Below, piece by piece: positions 8,933-18,086 of a DNA stretch of 64,000 nt (its first letter is position 1; the number at the start of each line of letters is the position of its first letter). Position numbers and translations under genes: made by a program. The stretch lies in assembly GCF_016765695.1 (NCBI RefSeq), contig NZ_JAETGO010000068.1, positions 1-64,000 on the forward strand. The letters are read 5' to 3'. The notes under the pieces are model-generated. The model was not told the origin of the DNA. It made no database searches and saw nothing but the letters and a program-made list of their open reading frames with translations. The stretch is from Sporosalibacterium faouarense (lineage in GTDB: Bacteria; Bacillota; Clostridia; Tissierellales; VENL01).

Positions 8933-9904
8933 ATGTCAAAAGCGTTGTTTTTAATAAAATCAAAACTTCCTTTTTTTATCCTAGGTATGATGCTTTTCGG
9001 TATTTCTTTAGGTAGTTTTAATGATCTTTCTTTTCTAAAGATTTTAGTTACTCCTACTTTATTTCTGATGATTTACCCGATGATGATTAATCTTAAAATA
9101 ACTGATTTATTCAAAGGACTAGCTAAGCCAAAAACTATCATACTAAGTATAACTATTAATTTTATAGCATCTCCATTATTAGCTTTCCTTCTAGGAAAAT
9201 TATTTTTTTCAAACTACCCTATGTTAATGGTTGGATTAATGCTAATATCAGTAATTCCAACCAGTGGAATGACTGCTAGTTGGACTGGATTAGCTAAAGG
9301 CGATATGAAATCAGCTATATTAATAATGTCTGCTAATCTTTTACTATCTATTATTTTAATACCTTTTTATATGAATATTTTTCTAGGAAAAGTAATCAGT
9401 ATAAATACCATGGCAATAATTCTTAATCTATTAAAGGTAGTAGTTATTCCACTGATACTTGGGGATATAACTAGAAGAATCATTTTATCAAAGATAGGAA
9501 ATGATGGTTTCAAAGCAATTAAACCAAATCTATCAGCCATTAGTTCTATAGGTGTTTTGCTGATTGTTTTTATAGCAATGGCCTTAAAGAGTAAGACAAT
9601 AATAAATCAAGGTGGTCTTGTTCTTTATTCAATTATTCCTTTGACTATATATTATGGAGGCTTGCTAATACTAAGCATCTTTATAGGCAGAAAATCATTG
9701 AATAGAGAGAATAAGATAGCTTTAGTATACGGTACAACTATGAGAAATCTTACAATCGCCTTAGCACTTAGTCTCTCAGGCTTTGGCCAAAGCTTAGCAG
9801 TCTTTATAATAGCACTAGGATATATTATACAAGTCCCTCTTGCAGCCTTTTATATGCAAGTATTGAATAATCAAAATTATAACTATAACTATTCTTATCA
9901 TTAA
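8933..9904 (+). CDS. ACR3 / bile-acid:sodium symporter (BASS) family transporter
   Basis: This 323-residue membrane protein has about ten transmembrane helices in two inverted halves. The segment MLISVIPTSGMTASWTGLAKGD matches the position of the conserved cysteine-containing motif of ACR3 arsenite pumps, but here the key cysteine is a serine/threonine (PTSGMT), so arsenite export is doubtful. The C-terminal helix LVYGTTMRNLTIALALS is typical of the superfamily. The substrate is unknown. The ATG follows GAGGAGTGG. It is the only plus-strand gene in the first 43 kb and stands alone. Confidence 0.75.
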   Translation: MSKALFLIKSKLPFFILGMMLFGISLGSFNDLSFLKILVTPTLFLMIYPMMINLKITDLFKGLAKPKTIILSITINFIASPLLAFLLGKLFFSNYPMLMVGLMLISVIPTSGMTASWTGLAKGDMKSAILIMSANLLLSIILIPFYMNIFLGKVISINTMAIILNLLKVVVIPLILGDITRRIILSKIGNDGFKAIKPNLSAISSIGVLLIVFIAMALKSKTIINQGGLVLYSIIPLTIYYGGLLILSIFIGRKSLNRENKIALVYGTTMRNLTIALALSLSGFGQSLAVFIIALGYIIQVPLAAFYMQVLNNQNYNYNYSYH

Positions 9905-9919
9905 TTTTTTCACCTAAAA

Positions 9920-9945
9920 GGGGTAGATGGATTTCCATCTACCCC
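9920..9945 (+). terminator. Stem-loop after the ACR3-like gene
   Basis: There is an 11-bp perfect stem (GGGGTAGATGG with CCATCTACCCC) and a 4-base loop, 15 bp past the stop. The following tract is not strongly T-rich, so termination strength is uncertain. The oadB end on the other strand is 145 bp away and could also use it. Confidence 0.6.
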
Positions 9946-10090
9946 CTTGTCTAACATCTCTTATTTTAAAATATTTATCTTAATAATTTTTGTTAATTAA
10001 GGAAATTGTATATTTATAAATCAAATACAATCTTCCAATAGATTTTACTATACATTTCTTTTCTTAACTAATTTCACAATTAATAGTTAA

Positions 10091-11269
10091 TTATGAAAAG
10101 AATAATAATAGTATCCCTGCAGCAACGGCTGATCCTATAACTCCTGCAACATTAGGTCCCATAGCATGCATTAATAAGAAGTTAGAAGGATTAGCTTTTT
10201 GTCCTTCTTTCTGTACCACTCTAGCTGCCATCGGTACCGCTGAAACTCCAGCTGCTCCAATAAGTGGATTAACCTTACCACCTGTAGCCTTATGCATAAT
10301 CTTACCAAATAAAACTCCTGTTGCAGTACCTACTGAGAAGGCAAGCAATCCAAGTACTATTATGGCTATTGTTTGTCCTTGCAAGAACACCTCAGCCTTT
10401 GCTGTAGCTCCAACAGTAATTCCTAAGAATATTGTTACTATATTTGTTAATTCATTTTGAATTGTATTTGAAAGTCTTTCAACAACTCCACATTCCCTAA
10501 CTAGATTACCAAACATAAGCATACCTACTAATGGTGCTGCTGAAGGCAATAGTAATATACAGAATGTAGCAACAACTATTGGGAAAATTATTTTTTCTGT
10601 TTTAGATACAGGTCTAAGCTGTTCCATCTTAACTTTTCTCTCTTCTTCAGTTGTAAAGAATCTCATTATCGGTGGCTGAATTATCGGAACTAGTGCCATA
10701 TAAGAATATGCTGCCACGGCAATAGGTCCAAGTAAATGGTCTGCTAACTGAGAAGTTAAATATAATGCCGTTGGTCCATCTGCTCCACCAATTATTGCTA
10801 TCGAAGCTGCTTCTTGTCCAGTAAATCCAATGCCAGGTATTCCCATTTTACTTATTAGTACTGCTCCAATAAAAGTAAAGAAAATTCCAAACTGTGCTGC
10901 TGCACCTAATAATACACTTTTAGGATTCGCAATCAATGGTCCAAAGTCTGTCATTGCACCTACTCCTAAGAAAATTATTGGAGGATATATACCAAGCTTA
11001 GTTCCCATATATAGATAGTGTAGCAATCCGTCATTATCCATTAATCCTGCCATAGGTAAATTAGTCAATAACATACCAAATGCAATAGGCACTAATAATA
11101 ATGGTTCAAATTGTTTCTTTATAGCTAAATAAAGTAGTATAAATGAAACCAAAATCATAATTAAAGGACTTTGGAGGATTTCTATAGGGTTGTCTACTTT
11201 AAAGAATGAATCTAATAGGGCTTTAAAGCCTGTACTGTCCCAAAACTTATGAAGTATATCAAATAACAT
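10091..11269 (-). CDS. mmdB: Na+-translocating decarboxylase, beta subunit
   Basis: The beta subunit decarboxylates carboxybiotin and couples it to Na+ export across the membrane. The 392-residue protein has about nine membrane segments. It carries the conserved [10 protein letters not shown] motif (Asp164, equivalent to the Na+-binding aspartate of OadB) and the C-terminal loop [20 protein letters not shown]. It is the last gene of the mutase-decarboxylase run. The same subunit family serves oxaloacetate, glutaconyl-CoA and methylmalonyl-CoA decarboxylases; neighbours with mutase and epimerase make methylmalonyl-CoA the likely substrate. Confidence 0.94.
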   Translation of the reverse strand: MLFDILHKFWDSTGFKALLDSFFKVDNPIEILQSPLIMILVSFILLYLAIKKQFEPLLLVPIAFGMLLTNLPMAGLMDNDGLLHYLYMGTKLGIYPPIIFLGVGAMTDFGPLIANPKSVLLGAAAQFGIFFTFIGAVLISKMGIPGIGFTGQEAASIAIIGGADGPTALYLTSQLADHLLGPIAVAAYSYMALVPIIQPPIMRFFTTEEERKVKMEQLRPVSKTEKIIFPIVVATFCILLLPSAAPLVGMLMFGNLVRECGVVERLSNTIQNELTNIVTIFLGITVGATAKAEVFLQGQTIAIIVLGLLAFSVGTATGVLFGKIMHKATGGKVNPLIGAAGVSAVPMAARVVQKEGQKANPSNFLLMHAMGPNVAGVIGSAVAAGILLLFFS

Positions 11270-11302
11270 TTAAGTTTACCTCTCTTTCCAGGTTTGTTTT
11301 AA

Positions 11303-11725
11303 CTATCCTAAGGATACTAGTGTATCTCCTGCGTTAACTGAAGCCCCATTTGTAACGTTTATAGCTGCTACCTTTCCAGCTCTCGGCGCTACTATTTCAT
11401 TTTCCATTTTCATAGCTTCTAATATTACTAAAACTTGTCCTTCTGTAACTGAATCCCCTTCACTTACTTTGATATCTAAAATCGTTCCAGGCATTGGAGC
11501 TTCCACAGTTTCCGCTCCTTGTGGTACAGCCTTTGGAGCTTCTGCCTTTTTAGGCTCTGGCTTTGATGCCGCCTTAGGTGCTGGTGTAGCAGGCTTAGAT
11601 GCTGGTTTTGCCACTGGTGTAGATTGCGTTGTAACTTGTGCTGGGGCACTTACTCCAGAACCTCCTAAGTCCTCAACTTCAACTTCATAAGCTTTTCCGT
11701 TTACAGTAATCTTATATTTTTTCAT
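11303..11725 (-). CDS. mmdC: Biotin carboxyl carrier subunit of the decarboxylase
   Basis: The carrier swings its biotinyl-lysine between the carboxyltransferase and the membrane beta subunit. The layout is an N-terminal cap (KKYKITVNGKAYEVEVED), a flexible Ala/Pro/Lys-rich linker at about 28-72, and a C-terminal biotinyl domain with the canonical EAMKMENEI (biotinylated lysine near residue 106). Two adjacent ATG codons are possible; the second is chosen because GGGAGG then lies seven bases upstream. It is a substrate for the nearby BirA. Confidence 0.93.
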   Translation of the reverse strand: MKKYKITVNGKAYEVEVEDLGGSGVSAPAQVTTQSTPVAKPASKPATPAPKAASKPEPKKAEAPKAVPQGAETVEAPMPGTILDIKVSEGDSVTEGQVLVILEAMKMENEIVAPRAGKVAAINVTNGASVNAGDTLVSLG

Positions 11726-11752
11726 CATTATGCCTCCCTTATAAAAATATGA

Positions 11753-12130
11753 TTAGTTCATCTGTTCAAGTCTTCCTGCTTTTGACCATACAGATGTCTC
11801 TTGACCTACACGTCTTATTTTATTAATTTTTATATCAGAAACAGGTCTTGATAAACTAGCAGCTAAAGCTGCGGCAATAACCGCAACCAACTCTTCTTCA
11901 TCAGAATCAGTATTTTCAGTAACTCTATCCTGTTCCATTGTTTTTTTATCATTTTTAATAACAACATTTGTTTTACTAGTTTTAGTTTGCCTCTTACCTT
12001 TATAAAATAAAGATCTGAAACCCTGAAGTATTAAGTCAATAATCAATAGGGCGGCAAATACTATCCCCATACTAAAAACAGTTATGAGTAATGCTTCTGG
12101 TATAGAAATATCTGTCAAATTATTAAACAA
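11753..12130 (-). CDS. mmdD: Decarboxylase gamma/delta subunit (OadG/MmdD family)
   Basis: This small anchor subunit holds the carboxyltransferase on the membrane pump. The 125-residue protein has one N-terminal transmembrane helix (about 12-36, SIPEALLITVFSMGIVFAAL), a charged variable linker, and a C-terminal segment EELVAVIAAALAAS characteristic of the family. The start is TTG behind GAGGTGATATAG. It sits between the alpha subunit and carrier genes with gaps of about 25-30 bp. Confidence 0.88.
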   Translation of the reverse strand: MFNNLTDISIPEALLITVFSMGIVFAALLIIDLILQGFRSLFYKGKRQTKTSKTNVVIKNDKKTMEQDRVTENTDSDEEELVAVIAAALAASLSRPVSDIKINKIRRVGQETSVWSKAGRLEQMN

Positions 12131-12161
12131 CTATATCACCTCTTTTATTATCAACATGATT

Positions 12162-13709
12162 TTAAAGTGGCATATTACCATGTTTCTTGGATGGTCTACT
12201 CTCTCTCTTAGTTGCTAACATATCAAATGAGCTTATTAATCTCTGTCTTGTAGCCATAGGTTCAATTACATCATCAACATATCCCCTTGACGCAGCCACA
12301 TATGGATTAGCAATTCTATCTCTATATTCTGCTATCTTTTCAGCTCTTGTTTCCAATGCATCATCTGAATTTTCAATATCTCTCTTGAAGATTATGTTAG
12401 CAGCACCCTCTGGTCCCATTACAGCAATCTCAGCTGTAGGCCATGCCAATACAACATCTGCTTTAAGGTGTCTACTACACATTGCAATATATGCTCCACC
12501 ATAAGCTTTTCTTAAAATTACAGTAACTTTAGGCACTGTAGCCTCTGAATAAGCATATAGCATCTTAGCACCATGTCTAATAATTCCACCATATTCTTGG
12601 CTAACACCTGGTAGGAACCCTGGTACATCAACTAATGAAAGTAATGGAATATTAAATGCATTACAGGTTCTGATAAATCTCGCTGCTTTATCTGATGCAC
12701 TTATGTCTAAGCATCCTGCTAATACTTTTGGCTGATTTGCAATTACACCAACTGATTGTCCATTTAATCTTATATATCCTGTTATAATATTTTGTGCAAA
12801 GTATGGTTGTACCTCGAAGAAATCTCCATCGTCTGCTATTTCAGCTATAACATCCTTCATATCATATGGTTTATTAGCATTTTCAGGTATTATTTCATTT
12901 AGTCTTTCACTTAACCTATTCATATCATCTTGAGGTTCAAAAATAGGTGCATCTTCCATATTATTTGAAGGTAAAAAACTAATTAGCTTTTTAATGTCAT
13001 TAATACATTCTTCTTCACTATTAGTCATAAAGTGTGCAACACCACTTACTTTATTATGAGTCATTGCTCCACCTAATTCTTCTTTAGAAACATCTTCACC
13101 AGTTACAGTTTTGATAACTGCAGGACCTGTTATGAACATATTGCTAGTCTTATCTACCATGAATATAAAGTCTGTTAATGCTGGTGAATAAACTGCTCCA
13201 CCGGCACAAGGACCCATAATTACTGATATTTGTGGAACTACTCCAGAGGCTATAGTATTGTTATAGAATATATTCCCATATCCTGATAACGCGTCTACTC
13301 CTTCTTGTATTCTAGCTCCACCAGAATCATTTATACCTATTATAGGGGCACCAACCTTCATAGCCATCTCTTGTACTTTACAAATCTTAGCTGCATGCAT
13401 TTCTCCAAGAGATCCACCTATTACTGTGAAGTCTTGAGCGAACACATATACTAATCTTCCGTCTACAGTACCGTATCCAGTAACTACACCTTCACCTGGA
13501 GCCTTTTTCTTCTCCATTCCAAAATTTGTACATCTGTGCTCAACAAAAGCATCAACTTCTATAAAGCTACCTTCATCTAATAATTGATGTATTCTTTCTC
13601 TTGCAGTTAACTTGCCTTTAGCATGTTGCTTTTCTATTCTCTTTTCACCACCGCCCATTCTTATTGATTCTTTGGTGGCACGTAATTGTTCTATCTTTTC
13701 TGTTGCCAT
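12162..13709 (-). CDS. mmdA: Methylmalonyl-CoA decarboxylase, carboxyltransferase (alpha) subunit
   Basis: This subunit transfers CO2 from (S)-methylmalonyl-CoA to the carrier biotin, giving propionyl-CoA. The 515-residue protein has the two crotonase-like carboxyltransferase halves. Oxyanion-type loops are visible as DSGGARIQEG and GPCAGGAVYSP in the N-terminal half, and as VDVPGFLPGVSQE and RKAYGGAYIAM in the C-terminal half. The propionyl-CoA carboxylase beta chain is closely similar. The absence of a biotin carboxylase gene and the presence of the membrane subunits favour decarboxylation. Confidence 0.94.
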   Translation of the reverse strand: MATEKIEQLRATKESIRMGGGEKRIEKQHAKGKLTARERIHQLLDEGSFIEVDAFVEHRCTNFGMEKKKAPGEGVVTGYGTVDGRLVYVFAQDFTVIGGSLGEMHAAKICKVQEMAMKVGAPIIGINDSGGARIQEGVDALSGYGNIFYNNTIASGVVPQISVIMGPCAGGAVYSPALTDFIFMVDKTSNMFITGPAVIKTVTGEDVSKEELGGAMTHNKVSGVAHFMTNSEEECINDIKKLISFLPSNNMEDAPIFEPQDDMNRLSERLNEIIPENANKPYDMKDVIAEIADDGDFFEVQPYFAQNIITGYIRLNGQSVGVIANQPKVLAGCLDISASDKAARFIRTCNAFNIPLLSLVDVPGFLPGVSQEYGGIIRHGAKMLYAYSEATVPKVTVILRKAYGGAYIAMCSRHLKADVVLAWPTAEIAVMGPEGAANIIFKRDIENSDDALETRAEKIAEYRDRIANPYVAASRGYVDDVIEPMATRQRLISSFDMLATKRESRPSKKHGNMPL

Positions 13710-13778
13710 AATTCCCCTCCTTTACTTTAAGAACGCTTAAGGAAAGCGCTTTTCTTCAGTTAATGACTTGATTTTATA

Positions 13779-14177
13779 TTATCTTTCACAAAGCTCTATT
13801 AAAACACCATGTGTGCTTTTAGGATGAGCAAAAGCTATCTTAGCTCCACCTGCACCATATCTAGGCTTTTCATCTATCATTCTTATTCCCTTTTCTTTCA
13901 TTTCCTCAATAGCCTTTTCGATATTTTCAACTCTATAAGCAATATGTTGAACTCCTTGACCCTTTTTCTCTACATATTTTGCTATAGGTCCTTCTTTATC
14001 AGTTGATTCTAGTAATTCAACTTCTGTATCTCCTATTGGTAAGAATGCAACCTTAACCTTTTGCTCTTCTACAATCTCAGTCCCTTGAAGGTCCATTCCA
14101 AGTATTTCTTGGTAAAACTTTAGAGTTTCCTCTAAATCTTTAACTGCGATTCCTATATGATCAACTTTTTTTACCAT
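13779..14177 (-). CDS. mce: Methylmalonyl-CoA epimerase
   Basis: Mce interconverts the (R) and (S) forms of methylmalonyl-CoA, linking mutase to decarboxylase. The vicinal-oxygen-chelate fold is seen as two beta-alpha-beta-beta-beta modules. Metal ligands are visible as VDHIGIAV (His), QHIAYRV (His) and VLIELCE (Glu). The chosen ATG gives MVKKVDHIG with AGGAGG ten bases upstream, leaving 132 residues, the usual length. A longer reading by 12 codons lacks a ribosome site. Confidence 0.94.
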   Translation of the reverse strand: MVKKVDHIGIAVKDLEETLKFYQEILGMDLQGTEIVEEQKVKVAFLPIGDTEVELLESTDKEGPIAKYVEKKGQGVQHIAYRVENIEKAIEEMKEKGIRMIDEKPRYGAGGAKIAFAHPKSTHGVLIELCER

Positions 14178-14230
14178 TCTTATTATACCTCCTATACATG
14201 AGAATATATTCAAAGACTCAATCTATCTTA

Positions 14231-14259
14231 AAAGCTTAAGTTTATATCACCTAAGCTTT
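14231..14259 (-). other. Intercistronic stem-loop between meaB and mce
   Basis: There is an 8-bp stem (AAAGCTTA with TAAGCTTT) and a 13-base loop in the 100-bp gap before mce, with no T-tract after it. It may mark an mRNA processing or stability boundary; it is not a convincing terminator. Confidence 0.35.
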
Positions 14260-14279
14260 AAATAAGAAATTGTTAAAAT

Positions 14280-15227
14280 TTATAGATCTATTGCTCTTAA
14301 AATTTCATCTTTAGCTGTGTAGGGGTCCATATTACGAAGAGCAACCTTTTGAGAAATATCATCTAATACTCCTACTGATTCATTCTTTCTAAGAATTAAG
14401 CTTAATATTTCTTCTTCGATTAAATTAATAATCTCCGCTCTTGCATTGCTTTCCCTACGTTTATTTAATCTATCATTCTCCTTAAGATATTCCATATGTC
14501 CTTTTATCTCATTTAAAAGTTCCTTTATTCCTTCATTCTTAAGGGCTGTTACTTGCATCACTGGTGGAATTCTATCCATATTATGATTCATTTCTAACAT
14601 TGTTTTTATTTCTCTAGCAGTCTTTGATGCTCCGAATAAATCACTTTTATTTACAGCAAAAACATCTCCAATTTCCATAGTGCCAGCCTTAATAGCTTGG
14701 ATGTCATCACCTAATCCAGGAACCATAATCATTAAAACAGTATCCGCTGTCCTAACTATATCCACTTCAGATTGCCCAACTCCTACAGTCTCAATAAAGA
14801 TATAATCACATCCATAAATGTCAAGTATCTTTACAGCTCCCTGTGTGGCTTTTGATAATCCACCTAAGTGTCCTCTTGTTCCCATACTTCTAATAAATAC
14901 CCCTGGATCTAAAGATAAGTCATTCATTCTTATTCTATCCCCTAGAATTGAGCCACCAGTAAAGGGACTCGTAGGGTCTACTGCTATAATCCCTACTTTC
15001 TTTCCCTCATCTCTTAATGACTTAACTAGTTTATCTGTTAAAGTACTTTTCCCGCCACCAGGCGGTCCAGTGATACCAATTACATGGGCATTACCTGTAT
15101 GTTTATATAGTTTTTTAATCAATGAAATTGCTTCTTTGTTGTTATTCTCCACCATGGAGATAAGTCTTGCACAAGCTCGTTTATCTCCATCTAGTAGTCT
15201 TTTTTCTAATTCCAAAACAAGCACCAC
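14280..15227 (-). CDS. meaB: Methylmalonyl-CoA mutase GTPase chaperone MeaB/ArgK
   Basis: MeaB is a G3E P-loop GTPase that loads and protects the B12 cofactor of the mutase. Walker A is GPPGGGKS (54-61), followed by VDPTSPFTGGSILGDR, the switch region FIETVGVGQSE and the guanine-specificity motif NKSD. At 315 residues it is full length. A GTG start is kept (AAAGGA eight bases upstream), but a TTG four codons later with AGGTGG is also possible. It follows the small mutase subunit by 14 bp. Confidence 0.93.
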   Translation of the reverse strand: MVLVLELEKRLLDGDKRACARLISMVENNNKEAISLIKKLYKHTGNAHVIGITGPPGGGKSTLTDKLVKSLRDEGKKVGIIAVDPTSPFTGGSILGDRIRMNDLSLDPGVFIRSMGTRGHLGGLSKATQGAVKILDIYGCDYIFIETVGVGQSEVDIVRTADTVLMIMVPGLGDDIQAIKAGTMEIGDVFAVNKSDLFGASKTAREIKTMLEMNHNMDRIPPVMQVTALKNEGIKELLNEIKGHMEYLKENDRLNKRRESNARAEIINLIEEEILSLILRKNESVGVLDDISQKVALRNMDPYTAKDEILRAIDL

Positions 15228-15241
15228 CTAAGTGTCCTTTG

Positions 15242-15640
15242 TTAGTCTCTCTTAAGATTATTCTTAATAAAGTCAACAATTGTTTGAGTAGCTGACCCTG
15301 GTGTAAATATCTCTTCCACACCTGCTTCTTTCAATCCTGGAATATCATCTTCTGGTATAACTCCTCCACCTAAAATTAATACGTCATCTGCTCCCTGATC
15401 CTTCATAAGGTTTACAACCTTAGGAAATAAGTGATTATGGGCTCCAGAAAGTATACTCATTGCAATAACATCTGCATCCTCTTGAATTGCTGCAGCAACT
15501 ATTTGTTCTGGAGTCTGTCTCAATCCAGTATAAATAACCTCCATACCTGCATCTCTTAATGCTCTAGCTATTACTTTAGCACCTCTATCATGTCCATCTA
15601 ATCCTGGCTTTGCAACTATAACTCTAATAGGTCTATCCAC
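15242..15640 (-). CDS. mcmB: Methylmalonyl-CoA mutase, small B12-binding subunit
   Basis: This is the separate cobalamin-binding domain of a split mutase. It has the base-off B12 motif DGHDRG (Asp15-x-His17-x-x-Gly20, where the histidine replaces dimethylbenzimidazole), then SILSGAHN and [12 protein letters not shown] that line the nucleotide tail pocket. It has 132 residues and a GTG start after AGGAGGAAAG. It lies directly downstream of the catalytic chain and completes it. Confidence 0.95.
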   Translation of the reverse strand: MDRPIRVIVAKPGLDGHDRGAKVIARALRDAGMEVIYTGLRQTPEQIVAAAIQEDADVIAMSILSGAHNHLFPKVVNLMKDQGADDVLILGGGVIPEDDIPGLKEAGVEEIFTPGSATQTIVDFIKNNLKRD

Positions 15641-15684
15641 TTAACTTTCCTCCTTTTGTTTGTATTGTTAAATGGTTCAATGAC

Positions 15685-17364
15685 TTATATTCTAACTGAT
15701 TGTTGATATTCACCAAACACTTCTCTCATTACTCCACAGATTTCTCCTAGAGTACCATATGCCTTTACAGCTTCAATTATATAAGGCATAACATTTTCTT
15801 TACTATTGCAAGCTTTTCTTAAAGCTTCTAGTCTATTATTAACCTCTTCGTTATCTCTCTTAGATTTTAGCTCTTGAAGTTTTTTCTTTTGAAGTTCTTC
15901 AACAGCTGGATCTACCTTGAGTAACCCTGTTGGAGGTTCTTCTTCTGATTTGTACTTATTAACACCTACAACTATTCTTTTCTCACTTTCAACTTCTCTT
16001 TGATAATCATAAGCTGAGTCCATAATCTCTTGTTGTATATATCCTAAATCTATAGCTTTTGGTGCTCCACCAAGTTCATCAATTTTCTCAATGTATTTCA
16101 TGGCTTCTTCTTCTATAGCTTTAGTCTTAGCTTCTATATAGTATGAACCTGCTAGTGGGTCAACTGTATTAGTTACTCCACTTTCATGGGCTACAATTTG
16201 TTGTGTTCTTAAAGCAATCCTTACAGAGTCTTCTGTAGGTAATGCTAAGGCTTCATCTTTTGAATTAGTGTGTAGGGATTGTGTTCCTCCTAGTACTGCT
16301 GCAAGGGTTTGTATAGCAACACGTACTATATTATTATCTGGTTGTTGTGCTGTAAGGGTAGATCCACCAGTTTGTGTATGGAATTTAAGTCTCATTGACT
16401 TTTCGCTCTTAGCTTCAAATCTTTCTTTCATTATCTTAGCCCACAATCTTCTAGCAGCTCTAAACTTAGCTACTTCTTCAAGTAAATCATTATGTGCATT
16501 AAAAAAGAATGACAATCTAGGAGCAAATGCATCCACATCTAATCCAGCTTCTATTGCAGCATCAACATATGCTATTCCATCGGCAAGTGTAAATCCTACT
16601 TCTTGAGCAGCTGTCGAGCCAGCTTCTCTTATGTGATATCCCGAAATACTTATAGTATTCCATTTTGGGACACTTTCAGAACAATACTCGAATATGTCTG
16701 TAATTAATCGCATAGACGGTTCTGTTGGGAATATATATGTACCCCTTGCTATATATTCCTTTAATATGTCATTTTGAATAGTTCCTCTTAATTTGTCTGC
16801 TGAAACCCCTTGCTTTTCTGCCACTGCAATATACATTGCTAATAAAACAGAAGCAGGAGCATTTATTGTCATTGATGTACTTACTTTATCAAGAGGTATA
16901 CCATCAAATAAAATTTCCATGTCCGCTAACGAATCAATAGCAACTCCAACCTTACCTACCTCTCCAGCAGAAAGAGAATGATCTGAATCATACCCTATTT
17001 GTGTTGGTAAGTCAAATGCAACGGATAATCCTTTAGACCCTTGTTCAATTAAGTACTTATATCTTTTGTTCGATTCTTCTGCAGTAGCAAAACCTGCATA
17101 CATTCTCATTGTCCACAATCTACCTCTGTACATTGTAGGCTGTGCCCCACGAGTGTACGGATATTGCCCTGGGTAACCTATTTCTTCGTCGTAGTTAATT
17201 CCTTGAATGTCTTCTGGAGTGTATAGTCTTTCGATTTTATCTCCTGAACCAGTTTGAAACTCATCCTGTCTTTCTGGAAACTTTTCCAGAGTCTTATTGA
17301 GAACTTTATCTTCCCAATCCTTCTTAGACTGTTGTATCTGGTCTAGCCTTTCCTTATCAAACAT
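15685..17364 (-). CDS. mcmA: Methylmalonyl-CoA mutase, large catalytic subunit
   Basis: This TIM-barrel chain binds the CoA substrate and catalyses the B12 radical rearrangement of succinyl-CoA to (R)-methylmalonyl-CoA. The 559-residue length equals the N-terminal part of fused mutases, consistent with the separate B12 subunit next door. Signature stretches are [47 protein letters not shown] and [15 protein letters not shown]. It is the first gene of an eight-gene run ending with the Na+ pump. The ATG follows AAGGAGG. Confidence 0.96.
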   Translation of the reverse strand: MFDKERLDQIQQSKKDWEDKVLNKTLEKFPERQDEFQTGSGDKIERLYTPEDIQGINYDEEIGYPGQYPYTRGAQPTMYRGRLWTMRMYAGFATAEESNKRYKYLIEQGSKGLSVAFDLPTQIGYDSDHSLSAGEVGKVGVAIDSLADMEILFDGIPLDKVSTSMTINAPASVLLAMYIAVAEKQGVSADKLRGTIQNDILKEYIARGTYIFPTEPSMRLITDIFEYCSESVPKWNTISISGYHIREAGSTAAQEVGFTLADGIAYVDAAIEAGLDVDAFAPRLSFFFNAHNDLLEEVAKFRAARRLWAKIMKERFEAKSEKSMRLKFHTQTGGSTLTAQQPDNNIVRVAIQTLAAVLGGTQSLHTNSKDEALALPTEDSVRIALRTQQIVAHESGVTNTVDPLAGSYYIEAKTKAIEEEAMKYIEKIDELGGAPKAIDLGYIQQEIMDSAYDYQREVESEKRIVVGVNKYKSEEEPPTGLLKVDPAVEELQKKKLQELKSKRDNEEVNNRLEALRKACNSKENVMPYIIEAVKAYGTLGEICGVMREVFGEYQQSVRI

Positions 17365-17402
17365 TTTTTAGCCTCCTTATTTTCAAATAGACCAAATTTT
17401 AT

Positions 17403-17455
17403 AGGCACCTACATAAAAACCTTAAGGTATTTACAACCATCTATGTAGTTTGCCT
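17403..17455 (-). other. Structured leader upstream of the mutase operon
   Basis: On the minus strand AGGCA and CTACATA pair with TATGTAG and TGCCT across a small internal loop. They enclose a 26-base loop that itself contains the palindrome ACCTTAAGGT. It ends about 40 bp before the mutase start. It lacks the B12-box sequence of cobalamin riboswitches and has no T-tract. It could be an operator or a cis-regulatory RNA. Confidence 0.4.
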
Positions 17456-18006
17456 AATGATTCTTAAGCTCGAATTACATCCAAATATAGACTATTATAT
17501 AATAAGAAAATTTGCAATATTAATTTGACTTTTTTCTACATATTACATTGTTTCCAATATTATGTTAATTAAATAGTCTTTTATCCTTGTTTCCTACTAA
17601 GCATTTTAACATATCATTAACTGTACTTCCATTGAATAATGAAAATTTTTTGATTATTAATTTTTATTAATATTTAAACAAAATATATGATTAAAATTGC
17701 TAAAATTACATAATCATTATTCAGATATAGTTTTGCAAGATAGAGATCCATTTGCGTCTTATCAAGTCATTTTATCCCTATATTTAATGATAAGTTAATG
17801 AAATATTGAAATATTAAAACCAAAGTCTTGCATCTAATTTTTATTCGTTCTTGCTTGGTCCATCTGAGCTCATATTTAATCTTATTTTTAAAAATTTATT
17901 ATTTTTTCCCACTAGTTATGTTTATAATAACCACTTTCTATTCTAATATTATTTTTTAATATCCTATTACAAAATTCACTTTGACATTACATCACTTAAA
18001 CAAAAT
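17456..18006. other. Long AT-rich intergenic spacer before the mutase operon
   Basis: About 550 bp with no ORF that has a ribosome site on either strand. A TATAAT occurs on the minus strand near 17,497-17,502 but without a convincing -35 at normal spacing. No tRNA, riboswitch or repeat was recognised. It presumably holds the promoter of the mutase-decarboxylase operon. Confidence 0.5.
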
Positions 18007-18068
18007 AAGACTACTTGATATGCCAAATTATCTTTTATAAAGAGTAGGATTCTATATCAAGCAGTCTT
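18007..18068 (-). terminator. Long-armed stem-loop after the thioesterase gene
   Basis: Fifteen-base arms (AAGACTACTTGATAT and ATATCAAGCAGTCTT, one mismatch) enclose a 32-base loop. The trailing sequence on the minus strand is ATTTTGTTT, a moderate T-tract. The large loop is unusual for a simple terminator. Confidence 0.55.
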
Positions 18069-18086
18069 TAAATTCTATTATTATCA

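Noticed and set aside
14818-15231. 137-codon plus-strand frame opposite meaB
   Set aside because: Shadow of meaB; hydrophobic Ser/Leu-rich translation typical of antisense to an AT-rich gene.
17456-18006. B12 riboswitch or sigma-54 promoter upstream of the mutase operon
   Set aside because: I searched for the B12 box and for TGGCA-N6-TTGCA on the minus strand; TTGCA occurs several times but never with the matching -24 element.
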